Assembly: GCA_964613385.1 (NCBI GenBank)
Contig: CAZTGZ010000004.1
Coordinates: 62,001-126,000 of the forward strand
From: CAZTGZ01 sp964613385
GTDB taxonomy: Bacteria > Bacteroidota > Bacteroidia > NS11-12g > UBA9320
Reading direction: 5' to 3'
Length of the DNA stretch: 64,000 nt
Position numbers and translations under genes: made by a program
Notes under the pieces: generated by a model
Told to the model about the DNA's origin: nothing
Databases searched by the model: none
The model's input: only the letters and a program-made list of their open reading frames with translations
Shown: positions 17,934 to 25,816 of the stretch, piece after piece
How positions within the stretch are numbered: position 1 is the first letter of the stretch
How the letters are laid out: each line of letters opens with the position of its first letter

Positions 17934-17941
17934 CAAAATTA
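17934..17941 (-). promoter_or_regulatory. Probable -7 promoter box for the peroxiredoxin operon
   Basis: On the minus strand the sequence reads TAATTTTG, matching the Bacteroidota -7 consensus TAnnTTTG. It ends 21 bases before the GTG start. No good TTTG -33 element lies at the expected spacing, so support is moderate. Confidence 0.45.
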
Positions 17942-18011
17942 AGTATGTCAGGGCAAATCTATTCCTGCACAACCGGAAATAGTGATGGCTTTAACGAAAA
18001 TTCGAAAAAAA

Positions 18012-18042
18012 TTTGGTGATTTCACCCAAACAACTATCTTTG
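18012..18042 (+). promoter_or_regulatory. Consensus Bacteroidota promoter for the MORN-repeat gene
   Basis: TTTG at 18012-18015 and TATCTTTG at 18035-18042 are spaced by exactly 19 bases, the ideal arrangement. The start codon at 18078 follows 35 bases after the box, leaving a leader of about 30 bases. The longer frame from 17982 begins upstream of this promoter and is excluded. Confidence 0.8.
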
Positions 18043-18077
18043 TTAAGAAATTGTTAAGTAAAAGTAAATTTAAGATT

Positions 18078-18542
18078 ATGAAAAAGGTGTTGTTCGTGGT
18101 AATGGTTTGTTTTTCAGCTCTTAATGTGATGTCACAAACCGCTGATTTAGTGTATTCTGATCACAAATTTGTAGATGGTAAGGGTATTCCTGTTACCGGT
18201 GAATACAGTTTTAAATTGCCTCAGGAGGAGTTTGATGCCAATATTCGAATTTCATATGGAATAATGAACGGACCGGCCACATTCTACTATCCGAATGGAG
18301 CCATTAAAGAAGTACTCAATTATTCCAATGGAAGGTTAGACGGAGAGGTTCGCTTGTATCGTGAAGATGGGGGCATATGGATGATTGGAAATTATAAAGA
18401 TGGCAGTAAACACGGAGTTTGGAAGACCTTTGACCATAATGGTGTTCTCAGAAGTCGTATATCATTCACGGAAAACGAAAAAACAGGCCTGTGGAAATTA
18501 TGGGATGAGAATGGAATTCTGTTGAAGAAAAAGTGGTTTTGA
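18078..18542 (+). CDS. Exported MORN/YwqK-type repeat protein
   Basis: A 154-residue exported protein with a signal peptide (MKKVLFVVMVCFSALNVMSQ, cleaved after MSQ). The rest consists of short MORN-like beta repeats with the pattern YYPNGAIKE, YNGRLDG-type turns, GNYKDGSKHGVWK and GLWKLWDENG. Such proteins are often labelled 'toxin-antitoxin system YwqK family antitoxin', but that name rests on the repeats alone and no toxin is next to it. It probably acts in the periplasm or on the surface as a small binding or structural protein. It is monocistronic, read from the consensus promoter at 18012-18042, and its stop abuts the convergent carbonic anhydrase gene. Confidence 0.82.
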   Translation: MKKVLFVVMVCFSALNVMSQTADLVYSDHKFVDGKGIPVTGEYSFKLPQEEFDANIRISYGIMNGPATFYYPNGAIKEVLNYSNGRLDGEVRLYREDGGIWMIGNYKDGSKHGVWKTFDHNGVLRSRISFTENEKTGLWKLWDENGILLKKKWF

Positions 18543-19064
18543 TCAGGTTGGATTGTACCACCGGAGGTATTCCTTAGCCAATTCTACATAAACATCTGCA
18601 TTTTTTTTAATCGCTTCTATGGCCCGATCGTCCAGTTGCTTCACTACTTTCCCGGGACTGCCGAGTACCATACTGTAAGGCGGAATTATACTGCCTGCTG
18701 TTATCAGTGCATTGGCACCTATGATACAGAAATCCCCGATCTGTGCATGATTGAGGATGGTTGAATGCATTCCGGCCAGAACATGGTCCCCCAGATGAGC
18801 CCCATGTATCAGCGCCAAATGTCCTACGATACAGTCATGACCGATATGAACGGGAGCCCCCGGATCAACATGAATCACAGCCTGGTCCTGAATATTACTC
18901 CGGTGTTTAATGTAAATCGAATCACTATCGGCGCGGAGCACGGCCCCAAACCAAACTGAACAATGATCTTCCAATGTAACATTTCCGATGAGGCTTGCAT
19001 TTGGAGCGATAAATACTTCTTTGCCTTTCTCTATGGGTTTGGATAATATTGCACGTAGGTCCAT
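18543..19064 (-). CDS. Gamma carbonic anhydrase family protein (left-handed beta helix)
   Basis: A 173-residue hexapeptide-repeat protein of the YrdA/PaaY/CaiE group. The three metal-binding His are seen in the region VIHVDPGAPVHIGHD, VGHLALIHGA, with a further HS after LAGM, and the repeats follow the [LIV]G-x4 pattern throughout. It may hydrate CO2 or have another small-molecule role; many members are inactive as carbonic anhydrases. The start is taken at 19064 (MDLRAIL), since the frame extended to 19082 needs a TTG and overlaps the hutI start. It is divergent from hutI with only 12 bases between the two start codons. Confidence 0.9.
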   Translation of the reverse strand: MDLRAILSKPIEKGKEVFIAPNASLIGNVTLEDHCSVWFGAVLRADSDSIYIKHRSNIQDQAVIHVDPGAPVHIGHDCIVGHLALIHGAHLGDHVLAGMHSTILNHAQIGDFCIIGANALITAGSIIPPYSMVLGSPGKVVKQLDDRAIEAIKKNADVYVELAKEYLRWYNPT

Positions 19065-19076
19065 GCTTCGAATTAA

Positions 19077-20312
19077 ATGCAAAAAACATTAATCAACATA
19101 TCTCTATTAGGTGGAATCCATAATTTGGGAAAGAAAGTCCTCCGTGGGGCCGAATTGTCTTTGTGGGAACAACTGGACCATGCATGGTTGAGCATCGAAA
19201 ATGATACTATCATGGATTTCGGGCGCATGGTTGACTGGAAACCTGAAGCGGATCACCTTATAGAAGATATGCGCGGGGCTGCTATCATCCCTGCTTTTAT
19301 CGATTCTCATACCCATCTGGTATTTGCAAATAGCCGGGAAGCTGAATTTGAAGACCGGTTGAATGGACTGTCCTATCAGGAAATTGCGGAAAGGGGGGGA
19401 GGGATTTTGAATTCAGTGAAGGCACTTCGATCTCTGAGCGAAGATGAATTGTTCAAAAGATCGGAAGAAAGATTAAAAAAGTTGATTGCCTTTGGAACTG
19501 CAGGAATTGAAATTAAAAGCGGCTATGGTTTGGATCTGGAATCCGAATTGAAAATGTTAAAGGTCATCCGAAGGATAAAGGAGTCTTTTCCCATCCCTGT
19601 GAAAGCCACGCTGCTGGCTGCACACGCCATCCCGACAGAATTTAAAAACCATCCGGACAGCTATGTCGACCTGGTTGTTCAGGAAATGATTCCTGAGGTC
19701 GGTCGCCAAGGTCTGGCGGACTATATTGACGTTTTTTGTGAGTCCGGTTATTTCAGCCCAGATCAAACCGATAAAATTCTTGAAACAGGTATGAATTATG
19801 GGTTGAAATCAAGGGTACATGTCAATCAATTTACCATTTCCGGAGGAGTGAAGGTCTGCTTAAAACACCGTTCCATTAGTGTGGATCACATGGAAGTTGT
19901 AAATGAGGAAGAAATAGCAGCATTGGCAACATCTCAGACCATGGTAACTGCCTTGCCCGGCTGTTCATTTTTTTTGGGGATACCTTACACGCCTTTACGA
20001 AAAATGATAAATGCAGGAATAGCAGTGAATCTCGCTTCTGACTATAATCCGGGAAGTTCACCCGGCGGTAATCTTAAATTTATCCTTAGTCTGGCTTGTA
20101 TTCAGCAGAAATTGAGTGTGACAGAAGCCATAAATGCTCTGACATTAAATGCCGCAGCTGCATTGGAAATTTCTGATAATTACGGGTCCATCACCAAAGG
20201 GAAAAAGGCAAATGTCCTGGCACTGAAACCAATGCCTTCTCTGGCATATCTGGCCTATGCATATGACGAAGCACTGATTGACAGAGTGATGATTAATGGA
20301 AACTGGGTCTGA
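19077..20312 (+). CDS. hutI: Imidazolonepropionase (HutI)
   Basis: A 411-residue amidohydrolase that opens 4-imidazolone-5-propionate to N-formimino-L-glutamate, the third step of histidine breakdown. The metal site is DSHTHLVFA near residue 79, followed by the family stretch EFEDRLNGLSYQEIAERGGGI. Further ligands are AAHAIPTEF around 180 and ASDYNPGSSPGGN around 322. Length and motif order are normal. No hutH, hutU or hutG is in this window, so the pathway must be completed elsewhere. The start ATG at 19077 is preceded by only 12 bases before the divergent gamma carbonic anhydrase start, so its promoter must lie inside that gene. Confidence 0.95.
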   Translation: MQKTLINISLLGGIHNLGKKVLRGAELSLWEQLDHAWLSIENDTIMDFGRMVDWKPEADHLIEDMRGAAIIPAFIDSHTHLVFANSREAEFEDRLNGLSYQEIAERGGGILNSVKALRSLSEDELFKRSEERLKKLIAFGTAGIEIKSGYGLDLESELKMLKVIRRIKESFPIPVKATLLAAHAIPTEFKNHPDSYVDLVVQEMIPEVGRQGLADYIDVFCESGYFSPDQTDKILETGMNYGLKSRVHVNQFTISGGVKVCLKHRSISVDHMEVVNEEEIAALATSQTMVTALPGCSFFLGIPYTPLRKMINAGIAVNLASDYNPGSSPGGNLKFILSLACIQQKLSVTEAINALTLNAAAALEISDNYGSITKGKKANVLALKPMPSLAYLAYAYDEALIDRVMINGNWV

Positions 20313-20383
20313 TCATTTGAAGCTGTGGAAAGAAACTTCTCATAAAGATGTAAAAGGCGATGCAGGAATGCAGATGCTACTCT

Positions 20384-21517
20384 TTAATATAGCCACTTAC
20401 CAAAATTGTCGATATGAATTACTTCATATGTGGCATTGGGATAGGCGCGTTTCCATTGTGTGGGGACTTTTACTTTGGATTCTTTCCATTTAAACTCATA
20501 TCCGAATAAAGCTCCTTCCCTTTCTTCAACCCAGTCTATTTCTTGTTGTTCATAGGTTCTCCAGAAATAGTTATTGGACGATATCCTATTGTATTCCTGA
20601 TATTTAAGTCTTTCACTGATCATGTAATTTTCCCATAAAATTCCAATGTCATTTCTTGACTCTAAGGGATTGAAATTGGCGACGACCGCATTCATAATTC
20701 CATTGTCGAGGAAATACCACCTGGAGTTTTTGGTGATTTCTTTTCTGAGATTTCGACTAAATCCCTCAACTTTATGCAGGATAAAAACCTGACTCAACAA
20801 ATCCAGATATTTTTCGACGGTATTCTTGCTGATTCCTAAATGATTGCCCAGTTCTTGTAAAGAAACTTCAGCCCCTATCTGAAATGCAATCATGCGCAAT
20901 AAGTTAAATATTTTATGCGAATTCTTAATGTTTTCGTAGGCCAGAATGTCTTTAAGCAGATAAGAACTGACCATTTCATTTAAGTAGTCAATTTTGTCCT
21001 TTTTATCAGGTAATTGCAGCAATTCGGGATAATTCCCAAAAATTAATCTTTCCCTTATTTTGTCAGCTTTTATTACATTGTTCTCTACCTGATTATATTC
21101 ATTTTCAGAGAGTGTATAAAGGTTGAAAGTGTATTTCCTTCCCGTTAGTGGCTCTCCGGCATCTTTATGAATATCAAATGAGGATGATCCTGAAACAATA
21201 ATTTTCAGACCCTTGATTTCATCAATCATTAACTTGAGTTTAAGACCTATTTCCGGAATTTTCTGAGCTTCGTCAATGTAGAGCAGCTTGTATGAACCCA
21301 ATAACTGTCTGTAATTTTCGATGCTTCTGATAGCCAATTTGTCGTGAACCGTGATGTCCTCTCCATTTAGCATCAGCACCGGTTCTTTAATTTTTTCCAA
21401 TATCTGTTTGACCAGGATGGTTTTTCCAACCCTTCTGGCGCCAAATACAATCACTACTTTGTTGGGTTGTAGTTTGTTTAGGATATGTTCTGAGATGTTT
21501 CTGTATAATTGGCTCAT
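20384..21517 (-). CDS. AAA-family ATPase with DUF4143 domain
   Basis: A 377-residue protein of the AAA_14/DUF4143 type. The Walker A is GARRVGKT at residues 26-33 and Walker B is YIDEAQ at 80-85. A SGSSSF sensor-like motif follows and the C-terminal half is DUF4143 (winged-helix-like ISKNTVEKYLDLL, then an end resembling a restriction-type nuclease fold with EIDWVEE and GYEFKW). Families of this kind occur in many copies in Bacteroidota and spread horizontally; their function is unknown. Start ATG 21517 is chosen because the alternative TTG at 21544 lies in the tandem repeat. A 32-bp repeat array sits immediately upstream and may carry its regulation. Confidence 0.88.
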   Translation of the reverse strand: MSQLYRNISEHILNKLQPNKVVIVFGARRVGKTILVKQILEKIKEPVLMLNGEDITVHDKLAIRSIENYRQLLGSYKLLYIDEAQKIPEIGLKLKLMIDEIKGLKIIVSGSSSFDIHKDAGEPLTGRKYTFNLYTLSENEYNQVENNVIKADKIRERLIFGNYPELLQLPDKKDKIDYLNEMVSSYLLKDILAYENIKNSHKIFNLLRMIAFQIGAEVSLQELGNHLGISKNTVEKYLDLLSQVFILHKVEGFSRNLRKEITKNSRWYFLDNGIMNAVVANFNPLESRNDIGILWENYMISERLKYQEYNRISSNNYFWRTYEQQEIDWVEEREGALFGYEFKWKESKVKVPTQWKRAYPNATYEVIHIDNFGKWLY

Positions 21518-21539
21518 AGAGTGCCGTAAGATAAAAAAC

Positions 21540-21720
21540 GTCAATTATTTGACGCAAATATATAAAATACAGTCAATAAAATGACGCAAATAGTCTAAAT
21601 ATAGTCGAACAAATGACGCAAAAATATAAAATACAGTCAGTAGAATGACGCAAATAGACTAAATATAGTCAAATAAAAGACGGAATTAGATAAAATATAC
21701 TCTTGAAAGTGACGCAAATG
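21540..21720. repeat. Tandem repeat array, 32-bp period with 64-bp higher order
   Basis: The motif GACGCAAA recurs at 21551, 21583, 21615, 21647 and 21711, with GACGGAAT at 21679, i.e. exactly every 32 bases. A partial unit (GTCAATTATTT) precedes the first at 21540. Units at 21551 and 21615 resemble each other (ATATAAAATACAGTCA), and units at 21583 and 21647 resemble each other (TAAATATAGTC), giving a 64-bp higher-order period. The last unit decays after about 10 bases. The array is AT-rich and continuous, without unique spacers, so it is not a CRISPR. It lies 22 bases upstream of the DUF4143 ATPase start. Confidence 0.85.
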
Positions 21721-22008
21721 AATTAAAATTAAAGCATGTGGAGTCGGAGAACTTATTGGAAATTTTATCTTACCTACAGGTAAATTTCAAATAATGATTG
21801 ACTGAATATCTATACATATTTGATTTCAAATATTCTCTGATCTGACCGTCAGATCAAACAATGAAAAAAATGTTTGAATGACCTAATTGGAGCAGAATTG
21901 ATTTTTTGTAAAAATAATTCGTAGCCTTCACCAAAGTGGACCTTCAGTCATATAATCAATGGAATAGAGATCAATTGTTTCAAGTTCCAATATTTCGTTC
22001 TTTGCATC
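21721..22008. other. Non-coding stretch with three successive palindromes
   Basis: Between the repeat array and the CHAT gene no convincing gene is seen. It contains three inverted repeats in a row: TTACCT-AC-AGGTAA at 21770-21783 (inside a longer imperfect GAAATTT...AAATTTC hairpin at about 21759-21788), ATATTTGA-TT-TCAAATAT at 21816-21833, and TGATCTGAC-C-GTCAGATCA at 21838-21856, all perfect. None is followed by a T run, so they look more like protein-binding sites than terminators. Confidence 0.6.
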
Positions 22009-23361
22009 TCATGGAATTCCGAAAATACTGAAGGCCGCCCAGAAATGGGGATCCCTATCAACGGAATCTCTAAACAGGAGCATAGCTTTGCGCATGGATT
22101 CATAAGGATTTTTGGCACCCGTTTGCGCATAGATTTTAAAAAAAATCTCCATTAATTGAGCGGTTTTCTGGTCGTCAATATTCCACAAGCTCATCATAAC
22201 ATCATTTGCCCCGGCGATTTGGAAAGCCCTTGCCAATCCGATTATTCCGGCATCGTGTGTTTTACCCAAGCCTGTCTGACAAGCGCTTAGTACGACCAGA
22301 TTCGCACTCAAATCACACTTATGTCTCCACTCTTGTATTTCTCTTGCCGTTAGGAAGCAGCTGTCTCCGTTTTTACCTGACAGAACCAGAAAGCTCCCTT
22401 CCAATGGATTTTCAGGGTCTGAAATTCCATGTGTAGCAAAGTACAGCAGATCAAATTCACATATTTGGGCCAATACATTCTTTTTAGTCGCGGTACTTCC
22501 CTTGAATGCCACACTCTGGAATCCGGAGGAGTCGAGCAAGGCTTTAATTGCGGATACTTCACGCTGGGCCCCGGGCAAATCAGGAAATGTCCATTTGGTA
22601 TTTTTTGGATAGGCGGGATTGCTCACAAATAATGCTTGCATCAAATCATTTGAATAAGGTTGATACTCGTTTTTTTCTTGATTTCTGATGTAATCCATGG
22701 CCATGAATTCAAATAGACTCGGTGCGATGGAAAAACTCATTTGGTCAATTAATGTGAGCGTATCATTTAGCGGGAAACATGCAAAAGGTAAGGTTGCAAA
22801 ATTTAAAGCCGGCACCAAAATCAAATGTTTCAGACTATCAAAAAAATTCGGAAATGGGAATAGTAAGGCGTTCAGCTCATCAAATTGTGATTCGAATCGC
22901 TCATTTAAACCAATTTCCTTTTCATTTTCAATTTCTGCAGCCCTGTTCACAAGAGAAGCGGCAGGGTTACGAAATGAAAAATGGCGATTTATCATTTGTA
23001 CCAGATAGCTCAACGAATCAGCCGAAATATGCGTAACTGAACGAAAAACCGGTGCATCCGCACGCAGACCTGTGACCCATAAAGTATCATGCTGATGTAA
23101 ATACCAAAGCATCCCAACCGGTTTGCGATAGTGACCCAAAACCTCCTTGATGTCGTTCTCTGAAACCGCGCCACTATAAGGCCAGTCCTTTTCGTACATG
23201 CCCCGGCTACCATACAAATTCCTTAGTTTTTCCTGGTGAAGTTTGATTAAATCCTCGGTTGATTGAGCATTTGTTAAGAATGAAATCATTGACCCGGCAA
23301 ATGCAAGAACTATATGCATCCATTTTTTTTGACGAATCCATCCATTTATAGTCGTTCCCAT
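22009..23361 (-). CDS. Exported CHAT domain protease (caspase-like)
   Basis: A 450-residue protein with an N-terminal signal peptide (basic IRQKKW, hydrophobic IVLAFAGSMISFL, cleavage near TNAQS) and a C-terminal CHAT domain. The predicted catalytic pair is His311 in YFATHGIS and Cys361 in LSACQTGLGK, both at conserved positions. Landmarks such as LPGAQREV, GSTATK, LSANLVVLSACQTG and SLWNIDDQKT are standard for CHAT. The TPR array usually fused to CHAT is missing; instead a short helical region precedes it. CHAT proteases are clan CD cysteine proteases, some of which act in antiphage or cell-death systems, but export argues for an envelope role here. The upstream part of the gene has a GGAAGT ribosome site before ATG 23361. 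Confidence 0.88.
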   Translation of the reverse strand: MGTTINGWIRQKKWMHIVLAFAGSMISFLTNAQSTEDLIKLHQEKLRNLYGSRGMYEKDWPYSGAVSENDIKEVLGHYRKPVGMLWYLHQHDTLWVTGLRADAPVFRSVTHISADSLSYLVQMINRHFSFRNPAASLVNRAAEIENEKEIGLNERFESQFDELNALLFPFPNFFDSLKHLILVPALNFATLPFACFPLNDTLTLIDQMSFSIAPSLFEFMAMDYIRNQEKNEYQPYSNDLMQALFVSNPAYPKNTKWTFPDLPGAQREVSAIKALLDSSGFQSVAFKGSTATKKNVLAQICEFDLLYFATHGISDPENPLEGSFLVLSGKNGDSCFLTAREIQEWRHKCDLSANLVVLSACQTGLGKTHDAGIIGLARAFQIAGANDVMMSLWNIDDQKTAQLMEIFFKIYAQTGAKNPYESMRKAMLLFRDSVDRDPHFWAAFSIFGIP

Positions 23362-23486
23362 ACTTCCTGTTTTAAATTTATGCCGATATCCCGAATAAGG
23401 TAAACTCTTTTGATCATGTGTCTCATATTCAAACGATTATGCATTTATTAAAAAAACGCAAGTCCGTCTTAAACAACCATGACTTT

Positions 23487-24452
23487 CTATTCGCGGATTT
23501 TTAAAATCACATTGCCGGTCTTTTGTCCGGTTTCAACGTATTTATACGCTTCTACAATCTGATCGAAATCGTAGTGTCTGTCAATTACCGGATTGAATTC
23601 TCCGTTTTCAAAAAGTTCTTTTAAAAACAAGACATCTTTCTTTCGGATTTTTGGAATGGGAAACAATAACCTTTTACCACCCATCCAGGGAGTTGTCAGA
23701 GCCAAAAGAATGTTCACTCCATTTTTTCCCAATTCCGTAGATATGTAAATTCCCTTTTTAGTCAATAGGGGTTTGCATTGACGAAAAGAACTTTTGCCGA
23801 CTGCATCAAAAATGAAGGCATACTTTTCATCGGTATGCGTGAAATCTTCTGACTGATAGTCAATCACCAAATCAGCGCCCAATGATTTGACCAATTCCAC
23901 ATTTTTGGTATTGCATACAGCGGTAACTTTTGCTCCGAAATGTTTCAATAATTGAACAGCTGCAGATCCGATACTACCGGTAGCTCCATATACGAGGACA
24001 TTCTGGCCTGCCTTAACATCTGCAGCCTGAATATCATTGAGGGCATAATGGGCTCCTTCTGTTAAAGCTGCGGCAGCATCAAAATGAATATTGTCCGGCA
24101 TCGTAGCGATTCCATCCGTTTCTGCCATGCATAAAAACTCTCCATGACCTCCAAAATTCGCATCATTATAACCGAAAACTCTTTCCCCTTTTTTGAATAG
24201 TGTTACTTTTGGTCCGATGTCTTCAATCACGCCGGAAAACTCTGAACCTAATATCTGTAACTTTGGTCTGAATAATCCCGACCAGAATCGCGATATAAAA
24301 TACTCGGCACTGCGGAAACCGGAGTCGGTTCTGTTAACGGTGGAGCAATAAACCCGAACCAGAACCTCATGGTCTTTAGGTAAGGGTTTTGGAACCTCTT
24401 GGATCCGGGCTACTTCAGGTGGACCATATTTCGTATAAATTACAGCTCTCAT
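23487..24452 (-). CDS. NAD(P)-dependent MDR alcohol dehydrogenase/quinone reductase-like
   Basis: A 321-residue medium-chain dehydrogenase/reductase. N-terminal GroES-like fold carries RVYCSTVNRTDSG, LGSEFSGVIEDIG and KGERVFGY; the Rossmann fold starts with VLVYGATGSIGSAAVQLLK at about 150-168. The structural zinc cysteines of classical alcohol dehydrogenases are absent, so it belongs to the zinc-free quinone oxidoreductase-like branch and probably uses NADPH to reduce an enone or quinone. The substrate is unknown. It is on the minus strand, 90 bases after the DUF4287 gene and 125 bases before CHAT, so co-transcription with either is uncertain. Confidence 0.87.
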   Translation of the reverse strand: MRAVIYTKYGPPEVARIQEVPKPLPKDHEVLVRVYCSTVNRTDSGFRSAEYFISRFWSGLFRPKLQILGSEFSGVIEDIGPKVTLFKKGERVFGYNDANFGGHGEFLCMAETDGIATMPDNIHFDAAAALTEGAHYALNDIQAADVKAGQNVLVYGATGSIGSAAVQLLKHFGAKVTAVCNTKNVELVKSLGADLVIDYQSEDFTHTDEKYAFIFDAVGKSSFRQCKPLLTKKGIYISTELGKNGVNILLALTTPWMGGKRLLFPIPKIRKKDVLFLKELFENGEFNPVIDRHYDFDQIVEAYKYVETGQKTGNVILKIRE

Positions 24453-24542
24453 GTTCAGGACGTTGGGTGTTTCAAGGTATCAGAGCCATAGGATATGAGA
24501 ACCCTGAATCTCTATTCAAATCAAATAGGAATGCTTTAGTGT

Positions 24543-25088
24543 TTAGGCCTGTTCATATGCTTTTTTAAGCCATCCCATTACCTCTTCTGAAGCAGGTCCT
24601 TCCGTCAGAGAAATTTTATGAGAACACATACTGTTCGGTGTATTTATCTTTTCCAGAATGCCTTCAGAATCGTAACCTTTCAGATTCAACTGTACTTCAA
24701 AACGACTTTTGGTAGCCGGTTGCAGGATGGCAAATTGTTTGTTTCTCCTCAAACTCATATAGGCCTTTTTTGGTGCCAATTCAACATCTTTACCCAATGA
24801 CTTTGCAAATCCGATAAGTTGTTCATACAGTGGCTTAAAGTGTTCTTTTCCCTTATATTGACTTTCCAGCATATCGTCTCCTTCCAGGTGTATGCTTGAG
24901 TTTTCTTTGGCAAGGTGAACGACCATATTGGCGTAGCCGTGACCCAGTCCATGTTCACTTTTCAGGTATTCAACTGATTCTCCGTGCTTGGAGAAGTTTT
25001 TCTCATTGACCAATTGGGTGAAATATTCCAGTTTTTTTCCGGTCTTTTTTTCCAGACTGTCGATCATTTTTAAAACTGCGGGATCCAT
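24543..25088 (-). CDS. DUF4287/DUF5655 domain protein
   Basis: A 181-residue soluble protein. Residues 1-65 match DUF4287 (KKTGKKLEYFTQLV, then HGESVEYLKSEHGLGHGYANMVVH) and the C-terminal 110 residues match DUF5655 (KPLYEQLIGFAKSLGKDVELAPKKAYMSLRRNKQFAIL split across conserved blocks). These two domains occur fused in many bacteria; the function is not known. The DUF5655 part may bind a nucleotide or protein, but that is a guess. The gene starts 11 bases after the stop of the CxxCH lipoprotein gene on the same strand, so the two probably form an operon. Domain assignment is confident from the HGLGHGYAN motif. Confidence 0.88.
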   Translation of the reverse strand: MDPAVLKMIDSLEKKTGKKLEYFTQLVNEKNFSKHGESVEYLKSEHGLGHGYANMVVHLAKENSSIHLEGDDMLESQYKGKEHFKPLYEQLIGFAKSLGKDVELAPKKAYMSLRRNKQFAILQPATKSRFEVQLNLKGYDSEGILEKINTPNSMCSHKISLTEGPASEEVMGWLKKAYEQA

Positions 25089-25099
25089 ATGAATTTTTT

Positions 25100-25585
25100 T
25101 TAAGGGTGAATATCAAAACTTAAAACATAATCTCGGTTTGAAGCACCATGACAACCCGTACAACTGTTTCCTTTATCAGCCTTATCGTATTTGATGGAGC
25201 CATCCTTATTAAATCCATACCACAACCAATTTTGAGATGCGGAAACATGGTTTTGCGATTTCTTTAATGCTAAATAACCCACCACTATTCCGTTGTTCAT
25301 TAACTCTTTCAGAATAATGGAGCCTTCCGGAAACTTCTGACCCACAGGAAGCTTGCCGGCAGTATCCAGGGCCTGGAACGCTATGTTGTTGAATTTGAGG
25401 CGAAATGGGCCATGTGGACTTCCTCCGGTTGGTTCTAAAACGGTATCCTTCTGGTGATAGAATTGAAAATTATTTTGACTCAGTTCTTCGAACAACAGGT
25501 CGTCTTCACTTTTGCTTTCTGCAGGCTTCTCAGAGCATGAAAGAATAATTAACAGGAATGTAAGGGATAATAACAGACGATTCAT
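25100..25585 (-). CDS. Lipoprotein with CxxCH haem-binding motif (cytochrome P460-like)
   Basis: A 161-residue predicted lipoprotein. The signal peptide ends in a lipobox (IILSC, Cys17), so it is anchored to a membrane. The mature part resembles the cytochrome P460-like domain: FPEGSIILKEL, then an aromatic strand NWLWYGFNKDG, and near the C-terminus CTGCH (residues about 144-148) for covalent c-type haem attachment. Cytochrome P460 enzymes can oxidise hydroxylamine or NO, but this small version may only transfer electrons; the cross-linking Lys cannot be identified reliably. The start ATG 25585 is well placed for the signal peptide. It is followed by the DUF4287 gene 11 bases later. Confidence 0.78.
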   Translation of the reverse strand: MNRLLLSLTFLLIILSCSEKPAESKSEDDLLFEELSQNNFQFYHQKDTVLEPTGGSPHGPFRLKFNNIAFQALDTAGKLPVGQKFPEGSIILKELMNNGIVVGYLALKKSQNHVSASQNWLWYGFNKDGSIKYDKADKGNSCTGCHGASNRDYVLSFDIHP

Positions 25586-25816
25586 TGAGCAATTATAAAG
25601 CGAAGCCGCTTCAAAAAAAAGTAGGATTTTTAATGAAGGCTGTGCAGATGATCGAGCTATCCAATCAAGGAAATATTCGAATGTGGATGCCCGGCATTAT
25701 CAATTCTCAGATATTTAAAAGTCAGTTTTTCAATTTGTTGGGTTGGGATTAAGATTCCACGGAATAAAATTATCTAAGAGAGTAAAAAAAAATTATTATT
25801 GTTGAGCATTGAAATT

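Noticed and set aside
21540..21720. CRISPR array
   Set aside because: The 32-bp periodic sequence is continuous with no unique spacers, and there is no cas gene nearby.
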